Source of the DNA: Terfezia claveryi | Lineage: Eukaryota > Ascomycota > Pezizomycetes > Pezizales > Pezizaceae | Assembly (NCBI GenBank): GCA_015179025.1 | Contig: WHUX01000029.1 | Coordinates: 390,943-454,942 of the forward strand | Reading direction: 5' to 3' | DNA: 64,000 nt | Part shown: in pieces, positions 12,497 through 22,914 of the stretch | Layout of the letters: the number at the start of each line of letters is the position of its first letter | Numbering within the stretch: the stretch's first letter is position 1 | Program-made: the position numbers and the translations under genes | The notes under the pieces: model-generated | The model's input: the letters and a program-made list of their open reading frames with translations, nothing else | The model's database searches: none | What the model was told of the DNA's origin: nothing

Positions 12497-12957
12497 TGTT
12501 AGAATGAATGCAGTACATTCCGTTCATTCCGCCCATGCCTTGCTTCCTATACCACATGCAGTCTTCTTCGGCTTGCACATCATATGTGTGCTTCCTGCCT
12601 AGTCATACGGCTCGCAGCGGCTTGCACATCATATTGCGTGCTTCATACCTTGCTCGCACTCATATCGTTGCTTCATGCCTAGCTATACGGCTTGCAACGG
12701 ACATGTGCTTCTCCTTCTCCTTCTCCTTCTCCTTTAGATGTACGCTCATACATGTATATATACCTTGTTCATATTCCTACTTGTTCGAGATAACTAAGGC
12801 ATCACTTCACACAATACAATACATGCACTCACTGTGTATACGAACATCTTCTTCTCTTCGTATTCCTCTCTCTAGTGACCAACTTGCTTCTATTCGCACA
12901 TTCCTTCATTGGACAGTTGGATCTCTCCGCTTGCCTGTTGCTATTCCTATTTCTATA
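12497..12957 (+). repeat. Copia 5' LTR (approximate)
   Basis: Starts TGTTAG and ends just before the primer site. It contains a CTCCTT microsatellite at about 12709-12735 and repeated CGGCTTGCACATCATAT / CGGCTTGCAACGG words. The right boundary is inferred from the primer site, because no second full LTR is available for comparison. Confidence 0.6.
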
Positions 12958-12969
12958 GGTTATAAGCCC
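12958..12969 (+). promoter_or_regulatory. Copia primer-binding site, half-tRNA iMet type
   Basis: GGTTATAAGCCC differs at one base from the complement of the initiator-Met tRNA anticodon arm (GGTTATGAGCCC), the primer used by Drosophila copia-type elements. The same site occurs inverted at 32056-32067. Confidence 0.65.
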
Positions 12970-13007
12970 TCTTGCGCTCTGAGCCTCCGTCGAGCAAGCA
13001 ACAAAAA

Positions 13008-13880
13008 ATGTCATCTGAAGCTGGACCGTCCAGACAACCTCGAACTCGTTCCCGAGTCAATCAAAACCCAATTGACAGCGATGAAGAGATACAAGACACG
13101 GTCGTTGTCAATAAACCTCCTCCTCCTCCACCTCCACCCCAAGCTCCTCAGCTCTCGCATGAGCCTCTAGTAGCCTCTAGCACCTGTCCAAGTTCCCCAA
13201 CCATCCCAAGCCAAAGCGTTAGGTCTTACTCCTCAAGTAACGCAAGCGGCAACTCCACATCGGGACTTTACGTCAAGTATCAAGATTGAGAAGCTAGCAA
13301 TCCTAGAAGGCTCGAAGAATTATGACCTATGGTCGCAGCAAATGCTAATGCTCTTTGATGCTTTGGACGCCACGCAAGTGGTTGTCAATGGATATATAGA
13401 CCTCTGATGAGCGCAACAGCTGCTGAACTAGCCCACCACAAGCATATAAAGACAGAGTCACTCCTTCTTCTTATTCAAGTTTTTTCACAGCAAATAATGC
13501 TCCAAATCGGCAGGCATCAGTCTGCGAACAAGATATGGGTATATCTTCGCAACACCTACTACAAAGATACCCCGTTGTCCTTTGTGCATGAAATCCATGC
13601 TTTTAACTCTCTTTCTTCTACTCTTGATACCTCTCAATCTATTACAGAGTTTATTGATACCTTGAGATTCGCTGGATGCGACTGCATACATTGACCTCAA
13701 ACGCACGTCCAGGCAGCTTCAAGGCTGTCTACAGAACCTTGCTAGAGCTTGAAGAGGCAAAAAGGGAATATCTCCTCGCTTCCTTGGTTACTCACTACCC
13801 AAATGTAGTAGACAATCTGACGACCAAGGAAAATCTCCCCTACGATGATCTGAAGGAAATTGTGGGACTCGCTATCAATA
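13008..13880 (+). pseudogene. Copia gag, decayed (left copy)
   Basis: ATG at 13008 after an A-rich leader opens a Ser/Pro-rich N-terminus with an eight-Pro run, ending at a stop at 13289. In another frame, sequence related to the UBN2/copia gag core follows (KIEKLAILEGSKNYDLWSQ, then KTESLLLLIQVFSQQIM, then NLTTKENLPYDDLKE). At least two further frame breaks separate these pieces. Compared with the right-hand copy, this one carries 11 extra bases near 13380 and 15 extra near 13655. The gag is cut at codon GLAIN and fused to inverted integrase sequence. Confidence 0.8.
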
Positions 13881-14065
13881 TCGCACTTTCTGCCCGTGGA
13901 AGAAGCTTGCTGCCACTAGGTCTATTTTCCTCGTAGATGTGTGCTAAGCATTGCTGTCCAAAAGGTCGCAAGTGTCTTATTGATGGCCTTGCCTTATAGA
14001 GGGCTTCAAAGGGAGTTATCCCTTGCAGATGCTTATGTGGTAGACGGTTTTTCAGATAAACAGCA
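13365..14065 (+). repeat. 701-bp direct duplication, left copy
   Basis: 13365-14065 matches 28854-29554 with the same length and, as far as I can compare, the same sequence. It begins GGACGCCACGCAAGTGG and ends CAGATAAACAGCA. It spans the 3' half of the Copia gag and the inverted integrase fragment. Confidence 0.9.
13881..14065 (-). pseudogene. inverted Copia integrase fragment
   Basis: Read on the minus strand this encodes the piece of the Copia integrase around LPHKHLQGITPFEALY and CLAHIYEENRPSG, as at 29370-29554. It abuts gag head-on at 13880/13881. Confidence 0.75.
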
Positions 14066-14551
14066 TGTTATGAATCTCACGTGAGGGTGGTCTACGCAGA
14101 GGCGGAAAACCGAAGCCGACAGCCGCTGAGGCCAACGACGTGGATTGATCACCCACAGCAGGTCTAGCAATGGGCCCTCTAGCTCATACCTATGGGTTGA
14201 GTAGAGAGACTGGCCGGGACAAGGAAGTGTGTGCACCGTTCTAGCGATGACCAAGAGGGTTGGGGCTAGGTCGTATTGGCTTATGGGATAACTGCTTCTT
14301 ACGGAGGACCGGTTCAAGGCATATTCGATTTCCAATCATTGATTTCCAAGCCGCTGATGTCTACGTTGTTGATTTGCAAGCATGTCTCCGTTTCCCTTAT
14401 TTCCAATCAATGATTTGCAATCATTGATTTTCAAGCTGCTCCGTCATTGATTCCCAAGCTGCTTCGTCATTGATTTGCATTCATGTCTCCGAGGCTTAGG
14501 AAGGCCATGCCGGAGGCATGTGGGGGGGAGTAGGACGATCCCCGAGATGTC

Positions 14552-14558
14552 TATATAA
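14552..14558 (+). promoter_or_regulatory. LTR TATA box
   Basis: TATATAAG in the 5' LTR, 43 bp upstream of the self-priming 9-mer at 14595. The same box is present in the other LTRs near 20274 and 21293. Confidence 0.6.
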
Positions 14559-14594
14559 GGGGCCTCTGCTACCTAGATAGAAAGGGCAGAACCC

Positions 14595-14603
14595 AAGCAC
14601 TGT
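14595..14603 (+). promoter_or_regulatory. putative self-primer at the mRNA 5' end
   Basis: AAGCACTGT is the exact reverse complement of the 9 nt at 14772-14780 just after the LTR. It is followed by CTTGTATAC, the motif that also follows the corresponding 9-mers of the two other LTR families here. Confidence 0.7.
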
Positions 14604-14771
14604 CTTGTATACTTCTTCGAAAGCCTAAGCACTATATCTCCTTGATCTCTACACTTTCGTCACCCTCGCACACCCGTCCCTGTTGTGCTAGCTCCACTAA
14701 ACGCCACTAGAAGCTCGCTAAGCTCTTTACCTCATAATTGGCCCGGACTAGACTGTCCGCCCCTAACATTA

Positions 14772-14780
14772 CAGTGCTTT
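14772..14780 (+). promoter_or_regulatory. primer-binding site, self-priming type
   Basis: ACAGTGCTT begins two bases after the LTR end (14769). It pairs with 14595-14603. I see no match to a tRNA 3' end. Confidence 0.7.
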
Positions 14781-14834
14781 TCTCCAGCATCCTCAATCTT
14801 GGACGTACCGATACCTAAAAAGATAGCGGAAAAA

Positions 14835-15962
14835 ATGTCGAGTATTGACCATGCCAACGAGAGCTCAGCAGAGCCCCAAAATACGATCGCCTCCCTCACA
14901 CAGATCAACTCAGTACTCATTGCTCAGCTCAAAGCAATGGAAGCCAGAGTTAGTACTCTGGAATCGGGTTCTGCAACACCAAGAATCCCAGAGAGAGGCG
15001 CAACCACAGACCGGCGAACTCCCGCCCACCCAACCCCTGACCCTCCAACCAGGCGGCAAAGTCCCACCCCATCTAGTCAAAATGTGTCCTTCAACATCCG
15101 CCCGCCAGAAAAATTCTCCGGAGACCGGACAGAACTTGAACATTTTCTGTTCCACTTAGAAGGATACTTCAAGCTCAGAAGAGTAACAGCAGAAGAGGAT
15201 AAGATAGTAATAGCGGGAATGTCGATGAAGGGTTCGGCGCTCTCATGGTGGAAGCCGAACGAGGCTAAGTGGAAGACATGGGAGGAAGCAAAAGAAGCGC
15301 TCTTAGCACATTTTTCTGATCATTACCAAGCTGATAATGCGCACAGACAGATCTATGAGCTTAAGCAGACCGGAGCCGTCCAAGATTATCTCGCCACCAT
15401 GGATCGGTTGAATGCATATGCGGAGATACCTCAAACCCTTCTCATTCGAATAATCCTTATGGGGATTAAGCCTCGGCTCCGATCGAAGATGACTCATTAC
15501 GAGGACCTCAGAGACCAGCCAACCAAATGGTTGAAGAAATTAGTCCAAATGGACATCGCCCAGGCTGAACAAAACTCAAAAAATCAGCCCACAAAGCGGA
15601 CATATTCCGATCGATCCCGCATAGATCGGTCAACTCAACGTTCGTCAGACCAATCAGAGGTGACTACGGATACCATCAATAAGAGGAAGAAAGAAAACCG
15701 GTGCCTCAAATGTGGTAAGACTGGACATAGAATTGCTGATTGCCAGAGTATCCGTTACCGACAAACCCCACCCCCAACGAACCCGCCCAAGCCATTCATT
15801 GGCAACCCACCCAAATCATCAGATGTCTCTGCTCCCGCAGCAAAAAAGGCAAGGACGGACACCGGTATACTACGAATAACTCAACTAGACTCTGACCCTG
15901 AATTTAAATCCGAAGAAAATCAGCAACAAGATGAAGGAGATTCAGATTCGGGAAAAGACTAA
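14835..15962 (+). CDS. Gypsy gag polyprotein (copy 1)
   Basis: 375 aa, starting at ATG 14835 after an A-rich leader. Open frame extends upstream to 14685, but that part is LTR and leader sequence. The N-terminal 100 residues are Pro/Thr-rich. Residues about 95-230 match a retrotransposon gag domain (HFLFHLEGYFKL, ALSWWKPNEAKWKTWEEAK). A CCHC knuckle CLKCGKTGHRIADC lies near residues 296-309. It forms the RNA-binding capsid of the particle. The copy 2 gag has the same length with only a few substitutions. The stop at 15962 is 17 bases before the pol ATG, in a different frame. Confidence 0.92.
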   Translation: MSSIDHANESSAEPQNTIASLTQINSVLIAQLKAMEARVSTLESGSATPRIPERGATTDRRTPAHPTPDPPTRRQSPTPSSQNVSFNIRPPEKFSGDRTELEHFLFHLEGYFKLRRVTAEEDKIVIAGMSMKGSALSWWKPNEAKWKTWEEAKEALLAHFSDHYQADNAHRQIYELKQTGAVQDYLATMDRLNAYAEIPQTLLIRIILMGIKPRLRSKMTHYEDLRDQPTKWLKKLVQMDIAQAEQNSKNQPTKRTYSDRSRIDRSTQRSSDQSEVTTDTINKRKKENRCLKCGKTGHRIADCQSIRYRQTPPPTNPPKPFIGNPPKSSDVSAPAAKKARTDTGILRITQLDSDPEFKSEENQQQDEGDSDSGKD

Positions 15963-15979
15963 GGGGTTCGACCAAAACG

Positions 15980-18900
15980 ATGATAGGCCGAACCCCAAGA
16001 CACGAACCTTTACTTACAGTACCGATATTAATTGCTGGGCTAGAAACAGAAGCCATTGTGGATTGCGGGGCTTCTGCGCCTATAGTAGGCTCCAAAGTTG
16101 CTAAAAGACTAGGAGTCTGGAAAAGAAAGAACCGCGTGTTGGTGTCTCAAGGGGATGGAACCAAGCTAAAAGGTGGTAAATTTGTGGCAAACACTACCTT
16201 CTCGATACCCGAATGTTGGAATAAAAGAGAAAGTACTACGATACCCACCGCGGCAATACCCAGCTCTACGATACCCACCGCGGCAATACCCAGCTCTACG
16301 ATACCCAGTGCGGCGACACCCAGCTATATAATACCCTGCAAGACATACAACATACCCACCATCATGATGTTAGACTTGGAGGCTGAACCCCTAGATTACA
16401 GCGAGATTCTGCTTATAATTGACGCAACTAGCCGCTATACCCAATACGCGCAGGTATTCTCTGCAGAACAAGCTTCTAGATTGCCAAAGCATAAACCCTG
16501 GGATCACTCTATTCCGCTCAATGACCCAAAGGCTAAAGTACCGAACGGCCCAATCTACAAAATGACCTGGGAGGAAGAGATTGCTTTAGAACGGTATTTA
16601 GAGGAAAACATCCCAGTGGGGAAAGTAAGGAAATCGAGATCAGCTGCTGGAGCACCAATATTATTCGTGCGGAAAAAAGACGGTTCCCTCCGCTTGTGTG
16701 TGGATTATAGAGGCATAAACCGCATTACGATACCCAATAGATACCCATTGCCTCTTATCAACGACTTGCTGGATAGAACTAAGGGGGCCAAATGGCTAAC
16801 CAAGCTCAACCTCAAAAATGGTTATAACTTGATCCGCATTGCAGCTGGCGAGGAGTGGAAGACAGCCTTCAAAACAACAAAAGGGCTGTTTGAGTATACC
16901 GTTATGCCATTTGGCCTAACCAATGCTCCTGCATCTTTCCAAGAAATGATGGATACTATCTTTGAAGAAATTGCGTTCTTAGGGGTGATTTGGTATTTGG
17001 ATGATATTCTAATATTTGGAGGACAAACAGAGGCGGAACATCAGCGAATTGTAGAGAAAGTACTGCAGAAGTGTATGGATTATGGCTTAGCTGTTAACCT
17101 ACCGAAGTCCGAATTCCATGTCCCCGAAACCATCTTCCTAGGTCATATCATCAATGGCCGAGAGGTCAAAATGGACCCAGCTAAGCTAGATACTATGGCT
17201 AGCTGGCCAACCCCAACCAAGAAAAAGGAGGTTCAAGCATTTTTGGGTTTTGCTAATTATTACCGTCGTTTTATTGCGCAATACAGTGCAAAAGCAAGGC
17301 CCTTAACTGAACTCACCAAGGATATACCATTTTCATGGGGGGCTAGACAGCAGCAGGCCTTTGATGACCTACGAGCAGAGTTCATGGCAGCGCCAATTCT
17401 TACTCAGTTCGACCGCACACTTGACACCATCATGGAAACGGACGCCAGCAATCAGGCCATTGCTGGAGTACTATCCCAGTATCACGGTCGCAATACTGGC
17501 GATAAGCTATCAACTGTTAAAACCCTACATCCGGTGGATTATCACTCAAAAACACTGGATTCTACCCAAAGAAACTGGCCAATTCACGATAAAGAACTCT
17601 TTGCTATAGTGGACTATTTTCGCAAATGGCGAGCTTGGCTAGTCGGTATACCAGTCAACATCTACACTGACCACCAAGGCCTGCAGTACTTCAACACCAA
17701 GCAAAAGCTCAACTCTAGACAAGCCACCTGGTACCAGAAACTCGCCGAATTCAGATTCACGATTACATATCGGCCGGGCCCCAAAATGGGCAAACCAGAT
17801 GCGCTTAGCCGAAGAGCAGGAGAAGAGAAGTCAGGTGCAGAAGAACGTCTGCTAAAAGAAGGCCAGCTACTGTTAGAAGAAGAGGTAGGCCACCAAGTGG
17901 AGGACCCCTCGCTAGAAAACATCGACGTATCAGGATGGCCTAGGCGAGACAGTGGCTTATTGGAGGTACCGCCGGAACATAAATTGGAGGTTTTGAGACA
18001 GTGTCATGACAGTAAGGTTGCAGGGCACTGGGGGAAAGCACGCACAGAAGAGCTTGTTAGCCGGAATTTCGTATGGGAAAACTGGCAGGAAGATGTGGCA
18101 TCTTATGTGGCAGGGTGTTTGCCTTGTCAAAAGGCTAAATCAGATAGACATTCAAGGCAATCAAAGCTAGTACCGATGCCCACAGGAAACCGACCTTGGG
18201 AAGAGATTGCGATGGATTTTGTGGGCGAATTGCCAGATTCTGAGGGCTTTAATGCGATTTTGGTAATAACTGACAGATTCACCAAGATGCAGCGGTATAT
18301 AGCTGCAAAAACAACATGGACAGCAGAGGATGTAGCCAATGCTTATATCACTGATATTTGGAAGCTCCATGGCTTGCCAAGGCACATCACCTCTGACCGT
18401 GGACCTCAATTTGCCTCAGAAATGTTCAGACAACTAAACCAAAAGCTGGACATCCACCTCCGATTATCCACAGCCCACCACCCCCAAACGGATGGCTTGT
18501 CGGAACGAGCAATTCAGACTCTAAAGCAATACCTCCGTATTTTCTGCCATGACCGGCAAAATCGCTGGTTAAGGTGGCTACCCTTGGCTGAGTTTGCATA
18601 CAACTCAACCGCAACCTCAACACATGGATACTCACCATTCAGATCTCTCTATGGATTTGACCCTAGAGCTATTCATCTAAATACGGAATATCAGCTCAGT
18701 TCACCTGCAGCTGAAGAATGGCTGGACCACATGACCTCGGTGCATAGTCAAATCTATGAGACCCTCAAGCACATCAACGATAGGAGAAGCTCACTATCCA
18801 TGGAAAAGGCTAGAACTTATGAGCCTGGCAACCAGGTGCTAGTAGACCGACGCAACCTTACCATCAAAGAGGGCAACAACCGATCTCTTATGACCAAATG

Positions 18901-19252
18901 GATCGGCCTATATAAAGTGGTACGAAAAGTCGGAACCCATGCGAATGACCTCGATATACCGAAGGGTACCAGGCTGTACAAGGTCGTCCACACTACGTTG
19001 CTGAAGCCATTCCACAACTGAGCAGACCCACAAGCCATGGACGTGGAAGAAGATGAAGACATCGAGTATGGCGTCGAGGAAATTGTAGATTCGGTACGCA
19101 GGAAAGGCAAGGTCTTGTACCGAATCCGATGGCAGGGGTACAGCCCTGAAGACGATACCTGGCAAACTTTAGATACTATATCATGCAGGAATGAAGTGAG
19201 AGCATTTCATGACAAGTTTCCAAAGAAACCTAGAGATACGCGATTTTGCTGA
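15980..19252 (+). pseudogene. Gypsy pol, copy 1, inactivated
   Basis: ATG at 15980. Order: aspartic protease (VDCGAS, D28), a Thr/Ile/Pro linker of three 10-residue repeats, RT, RNase H, H2C2 zinc finger, integrase core (MDFVGELPD, SDRGPQ, SERAIQTL) and chromodomain. Three lesions relative to copy 2 are visible. First, 123 bp are missing in frame after FSIP, removing the second half of the protease including its ILGLSW motif. Second, RT motif A reads LNLKNGYN with N277 where copy 2 has the catalytic Asp, while the YLDD box (339-342) is intact. Third, a CGA-to-TGA stop at 19019-19021 cuts off the chromodomain (19037-19252). The total length with the deletion added back equals that of copy 2 exactly. 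Confidence 0.92.
16239..16330 (+). repeat. 30-bp tandem repeat inside pol
   Basis: Three copies of a 30-bp unit (CTACGATACCCACCGCGGCA and on) encode STIPTAAIPS repeats between protease and RT. They are present in both Gypsy copies. Confidence 0.85.
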
Positions 19253-19260
19253 AAAAGCCA

Positions 19261-19365
19261 CCTATACTCTCAGATTGACAAGATGTTGAGTATCACACAT
19301 CTTATGTGTGTGATCTCTTCACGCAACGTCTTGTATATCGAGTCTTTCATACAAGTTGCCTTTTA
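19261..19365 (+). other. 105-bp segment present in copy 1 but not copy 2
   Basis: Sits between AAAAAGCCA and TCCATTGTC, which are adjacent in copy 2 (24229-24247, inverted). It contains a short hairpin (CACACATCTTATGTGTGTG) and CAACGTCTTGTATA, a 14-nt match to the R region of the third Gypsy LTR at 63209-63222. Confidence 0.7.
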
Positions 19366-19425
19366 TCCATTGTCTACGTCTATACTATTGTCTACCAAAC
19401 TCACAACAATACATATTGTCCCTCG

Positions 19426-19455
19426 AAACTATACCACACTAGTGTGGTATAGTTT
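19426..19455. repeat. 30-bp perfect palindrome in Gypsy 3' region (copy 1)
   Basis: The two 15-nt halves (AAACTATACCACACT and its exact complement) form an uninterrupted palindrome. The same palindrome is at 24144-24173 in copy 2. Confidence 0.9.
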
Positions 19456-19834
19456 GGCCATTGCGTGCGCTCCTTAGAGTCACGTTTATAGCCCATTATC
19501 TACGCCATAGCCTACGCCGTTACAACTACCTATGCCTGCAAGGTTAAGGCATGAGGTCATACCTTTCCTACCTTCTATTGGCTTTTTCCCACTGGGTTTT
19601 GCTAATAAAAAGGGAGGTTTTACTGGTGACCGAACCATATTGACAATATGATAGGGCACACCGGCCACCGAATGGGCCCCACGATCGATGAGTCGATTAG
19701 ATTGGGATGTTGGAACCTGGCATTAGCAGCGGGAACCAAAGGTTGTGGCCCATTCATACTCATATTGAGAGGAACATGTACCATGAGCCCTGAGGTCAGC
19801 AGTCGGGACGACCTGCTTTTCAAGGGGGGGGTAA

Positions 19835-20490
19835 TGTTACGGGTCTCACGTGAGGGTGGTCTACTCAGAGGCGGAAAACCGAAGCCGATAGCCGCTGAGA
19901 CTGAGGACGTGGACTGATCACCCATAGCAGGTCTAGCAATGGGCCCTCTAGCTCATACCTATGAGTTGAGTAGAGAGACTGGCCGGGACAAGGAAGTGTG
20001 TGCACCGTTCTAGCGAGGACCAAGAGGGTTGGGGCTAGGTCGTATTGGCTTATGGGATAACTGCTTCTTACGGAGGAGGATCGGTTCAAGGCATATGTTT
20101 GATTTCCAATCATTGATTTCCAAGACTGCTTATATCTCCGTTATTGATTTCCAAGCTGCTCCGTCATTGATTTCCAAGCTGCTCCGTCATTGATTTGCAA
20201 TCATGTCTCCGAGGCTTAGGAAGCCCATGCCGCAGGCATGTGGAGGGGGGGCTAGGACGACCCCCGAGATGTCTATATAAGGGGCCTCTGCTACCTAGAT
20301 AGAAAGGGCAGAACCCAAGCACTGTCTTGTATACTTCTTCGAAAGCCTAAGCACTATATCTCCTTGATCTCTACACTTTCGTCACCCTCGCACACCCGTC
20401 CCTGTTGTGCTAGCTCCACTAAACGCCACTAGAAGCTCGCTAAGCTCTTTACCTCATAATTGGCCCGGACTAGACTGTCCGCCCCTAACA
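19835..20490 (+). repeat. Gypsy LTR (656 bp) at 3' end of copy 1
   Basis: Starts TGTTACGGGTCTCACG after a G8 polypurine tract (19823-19831) and ends GCCCCTAACA. It has fewer TTGATTTCCAA words than the other LTRs and several substitutions against the 5' LTR. Confidence 0.9.
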
Positions 20491-20799
20491 TTACCTACGC
20501 CTGCAAGGTTAAGGCATGAGGTCATACCTTTCCTACCTTTTATTGGCTTTTTCCCACTGGGTTTTGCTAATAAAAAGGGAGGTTTTACTGGTGACCGAAC
20601 CATATTGACAATATGATAGGGCACACCGGCCACCGAATGGGCCCCACGATCGATGAGTCGATTAGATTGGGATGTTGGAACCTGGCATTAGCAGCGGGAA
20701 CCAAAGGTTGTGGCCCATTCATACTCATATTGAGAGGAACATGTACCATGAGCCCTGAGGTCAGCAGTCGGGACGACCTGCTTTTCAAGGGGGGGGTAA
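20491..20799 (+). repeat. duplicated Gypsy 3' internal end
   Basis: This ~309-bp segment repeats 19526-19834 almost exactly, including the polypurine tract, and connects two LTRs in tandem. Confidence 0.85.
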
Positions 20800-21509
20800 T
20801 GTTATGAATCTCACGTGAGGGTGGTCTACGCAGAGGCGGAAAACCGAAGCCGACAGCCGCTGAGGCCAACGACGTGGATTGATCACCCACAGCAGGTCTA
20901 GCAATGGGCCCTCTAGCTCATACCTATGGGTTGAGTAGAGAGACTGGCCGGGACAAGGAAGTGTGTGCACCGTTCTAGCGATGACCAAGAGGGTTGGGGC
21001 TAGGTCGTATTGGCTTATGGGATAACTGCTTCTTACGGAGGACCGGTTCAAGGCATATTCGATTTCCAATCATTGATTTCCAAGCCGCTGATGTCTACGT
21101 TGTTGATTTGCAAGCATGTCTCCGTTTCCCTTATTTCCAATCAATGATTTGCAATCATTGATTTTCAAGCTGCTCCGTCATTGATTCCTAAGCTGCTTAT
21201 ATCTCCGTCATTGATTTGCAATCATGTCTCCGAGGTTTAGGAAGCTCATGCCGTGAGCATGTGGGGGGGGTCAGGACAATCCCCGAGATGTCTATATAAG
21301 GGGCCTCTGCCACCTAGATAGAAAGGGCAGAACCCAAGCACTGTCTTGTATACTTCTTCGAAAGCCTAAGCACTATATCTCCTTGATCTCTACACTTTCG
21401 TCACCCTCGCACACCCGTCCCTGTTGTGCTAGCTCCACTAAACGCCACTAGAAGCTCGCTAAGCTCTTTACCTCATAATTGGCCCGGACTAGACTGTCCG
21501 CCCCTAACA
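20800..21509 (+). repeat. extra Gypsy LTR (710 bp)
   Basis: Starts TGTTATGAATCTCACG and ends CCCCTAACA. It resembles the 14066 LTR much more than the neighbouring 19835 LTR, so it could be the original partner of the 5' LTR. Confidence 0.88.
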
Positions 21510-22472
21510 TGGGGCGAGCCAGCGATATGGGGATATCTGTCGGCATATCGATATATTTGGAGCCTGCGAAGGCATAATCACTGGTCTCGGGCCTAACTGG
21601 GCTACACGGAGCATATAGCGAAGAATATAGACTGATTCATTCGATAAAGTAAAGTAACCCAGCGATACAAGACTTCGCTTGAGTCTTAGAGAACAAGAAC
21701 TAGATACAAGACGTGGGCAAATATATAGGAAAGCGGGGTTGACTTCAGGCCACCCACCATCGGGTGGCGCCGGCCCGGTCTGCATAATCTCAGCCGTAAC
21801 AGTACTCCCCCTCTGCTAGAGGGCGTCCCGACCGACCAACTTCACCATCCCTCTGATCCACGTGCTCATGTTTTCGGCATAGACAATGGGGCGTGTTCCG
21901 TGCGTTTGGTCAACCCCGACAACATTGGACACTTGGTCCACGACAATATTGGACACTTGGTCCGCGATAATAGCGCCTAAACAGTCTTGCACATTCTGTG
22001 GGGACCCTTGGCCTGTAGGGAGGCTCGGAAGGACGGGGGTATTCTCTCAAACATAGTGGCGTCATGCCAATGCTTAAACATCAGACCGGGTGGCTTCACT
22101 TCTCTGGCGACTTGCCATCGATCCGCTTTCCGTAATCTTGAGGGGTATCTTGAACAAGATGTGCATCATATGTATGGATCATAGATCCGGGATATCTTAA
22201 ACATGAGGTGTATCATATATATAGATCCGAAGATCTAGGCATTGGAAGGATCCGCAGATCCGGGGTAATCTTGGTAGGGGGGGTATTCCACATGCCATTG
22301 CCGTTAAAAACCTCTGCGCGGCAAAACCCTGTGGGAAAAAGCCAACGTCACAGGAAAAGGTTCAATGCATGCTTTCCCAGCTATCCCAGCTATCCAACCC
22401 GACTTGCCAGTGCAAGGGGGGGTCTTGTTCATTTGTGTGCTCGTAGCACTCGCTTGGGTCTTTTCCCAAGGC

Positions 22473-22655
22473 GGGGGTCTTTGAGCTTTCGAGCTCGAAC
22501 GTGGTTTTTGAGCTTTGAGCTCGATCGGGGTTTTTGAGCTTTGAGCTCGGACGGGGCTTTTGAGCTTTGAGCTCGGACGGGGCTTTTGAGCTTTGAGCTC
22601 GTTCGGGGCCTTATAGGCTCGTTCGGGGCCTTATAGGCTCGTTCGGGGCCTTATA
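22473..22655. repeat. minisatellites inside the non-autonomous element
   Basis: About five copies of a 26-bp unit (GGGCTTTTGAGCTTTGAGCT and six more bases) are followed by three copies of a 20-bp unit, GTTCGGGGCCTTATAGGCTC. Confidence 0.88.
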
Positions 22656-22905
22656 AGCCTGGCGAGGGGGTGTTTGAGCATGTCGCTCGATACCTAAGAC
22701 TTAGTAGATCCGGAGATCTCAATATAGGATTAGTAGGTCATTTAGAACAAGCTAATAAGCATATAGGAGGGGGAAATAATTATTTCCGACGTCGCTCATA
22801 TAGCCAAATAATCCAGCGACATCTCTTTTAGCCATATTCCGGCTGTCCGACAGTGTAGTCAGCGAGGGAGGGGTGATTAGCCAGAATCACCGGTCCCTTT
22901 TGTCA

Positions 22906-22914
22906 AAGCGAAGT
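22906..22914 (-). promoter_or_regulatory. primer site of the non-autonomous element, self-priming type
   Basis: On the minus strand ACTTCGCTT starts two bases after the LTR. It is the exact complement of AAGCGAAGT (plus-strand positions 23083-23091) in the R region, which lies 47 nt after the LTR TATA and is followed by CTTGTATC. Confidence 0.7.

Larger units (their letters stand above)
12497..14065 (+). mobile_element. Copia-type LTR retrotransposon, left fragment
   Basis: Begins with TGTTAGAATGAATGC at 12497, followed by an LTR-like leader, a half-tRNA primer site (12958-12969) and a decayed gag starting at ATG 13008. At 13880/13881 the plus-strand gag sequence jumps into an inverted integrase fragment that continues to 14065. 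There the LTR of the first Gypsy element begins. No reverse transcriptase or RNase H of this family is present. The right part of the same element is at 28854-32213. Confidence 0.8.
14066..14769 (+). repeat. Gypsy copy 1, 5' LTR (704 bp)
   Basis: Starts TGTTATGAATCTCACGTGAG and ends CCCCTAACA. The middle (about 14330-14490) is an array of TTGATTTCCAAGCTGCTCCG-like words whose copy number differs between the LTRs in this window and accounts for their length differences. It is closest to the copy 2 LTR (both share GATTTGCATTCATG), not to the LTR at the 3' end of its own element. Confidence 0.9.
14066..20490 (+). mobile_element. Ty3/Gypsy chromodomain retrotransposon, copy 1
   Basis: 6.4 kb with LTRs at 14066-14769 and 19835-20490 (TGTTA...TAACA), a self-priming-type primer site, a separate gag ORF and a pol ORF ordered protease, RT, RNase H, integrase, chromodomain. 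The order and chromodomain place it among chromoviruses. It is inactivated by three changes described under pol. Its left flank is the Copia integrase fragment; the right flank is a duplicated 3' end plus another LTR. Confidence 0.92.

Noticed and set aside
14033..14335. 100-codon minus-strand frame recurring at 19865, 20785 and 23497
   Set aside because: It lies inside the Gypsy LTR and recurs only because the LTR recurs; no leader, domain or independent conservation.
19648..19917. 89-codon frame (MIGHTGHRMGPTIDES...) recurring at 20613
   Set aside because: It is the Gypsy 3' untranslated region and polypurine tract running into the LTR. Its copies agree because the DNA was duplicated, and the copy 2 counterpart is diverged.
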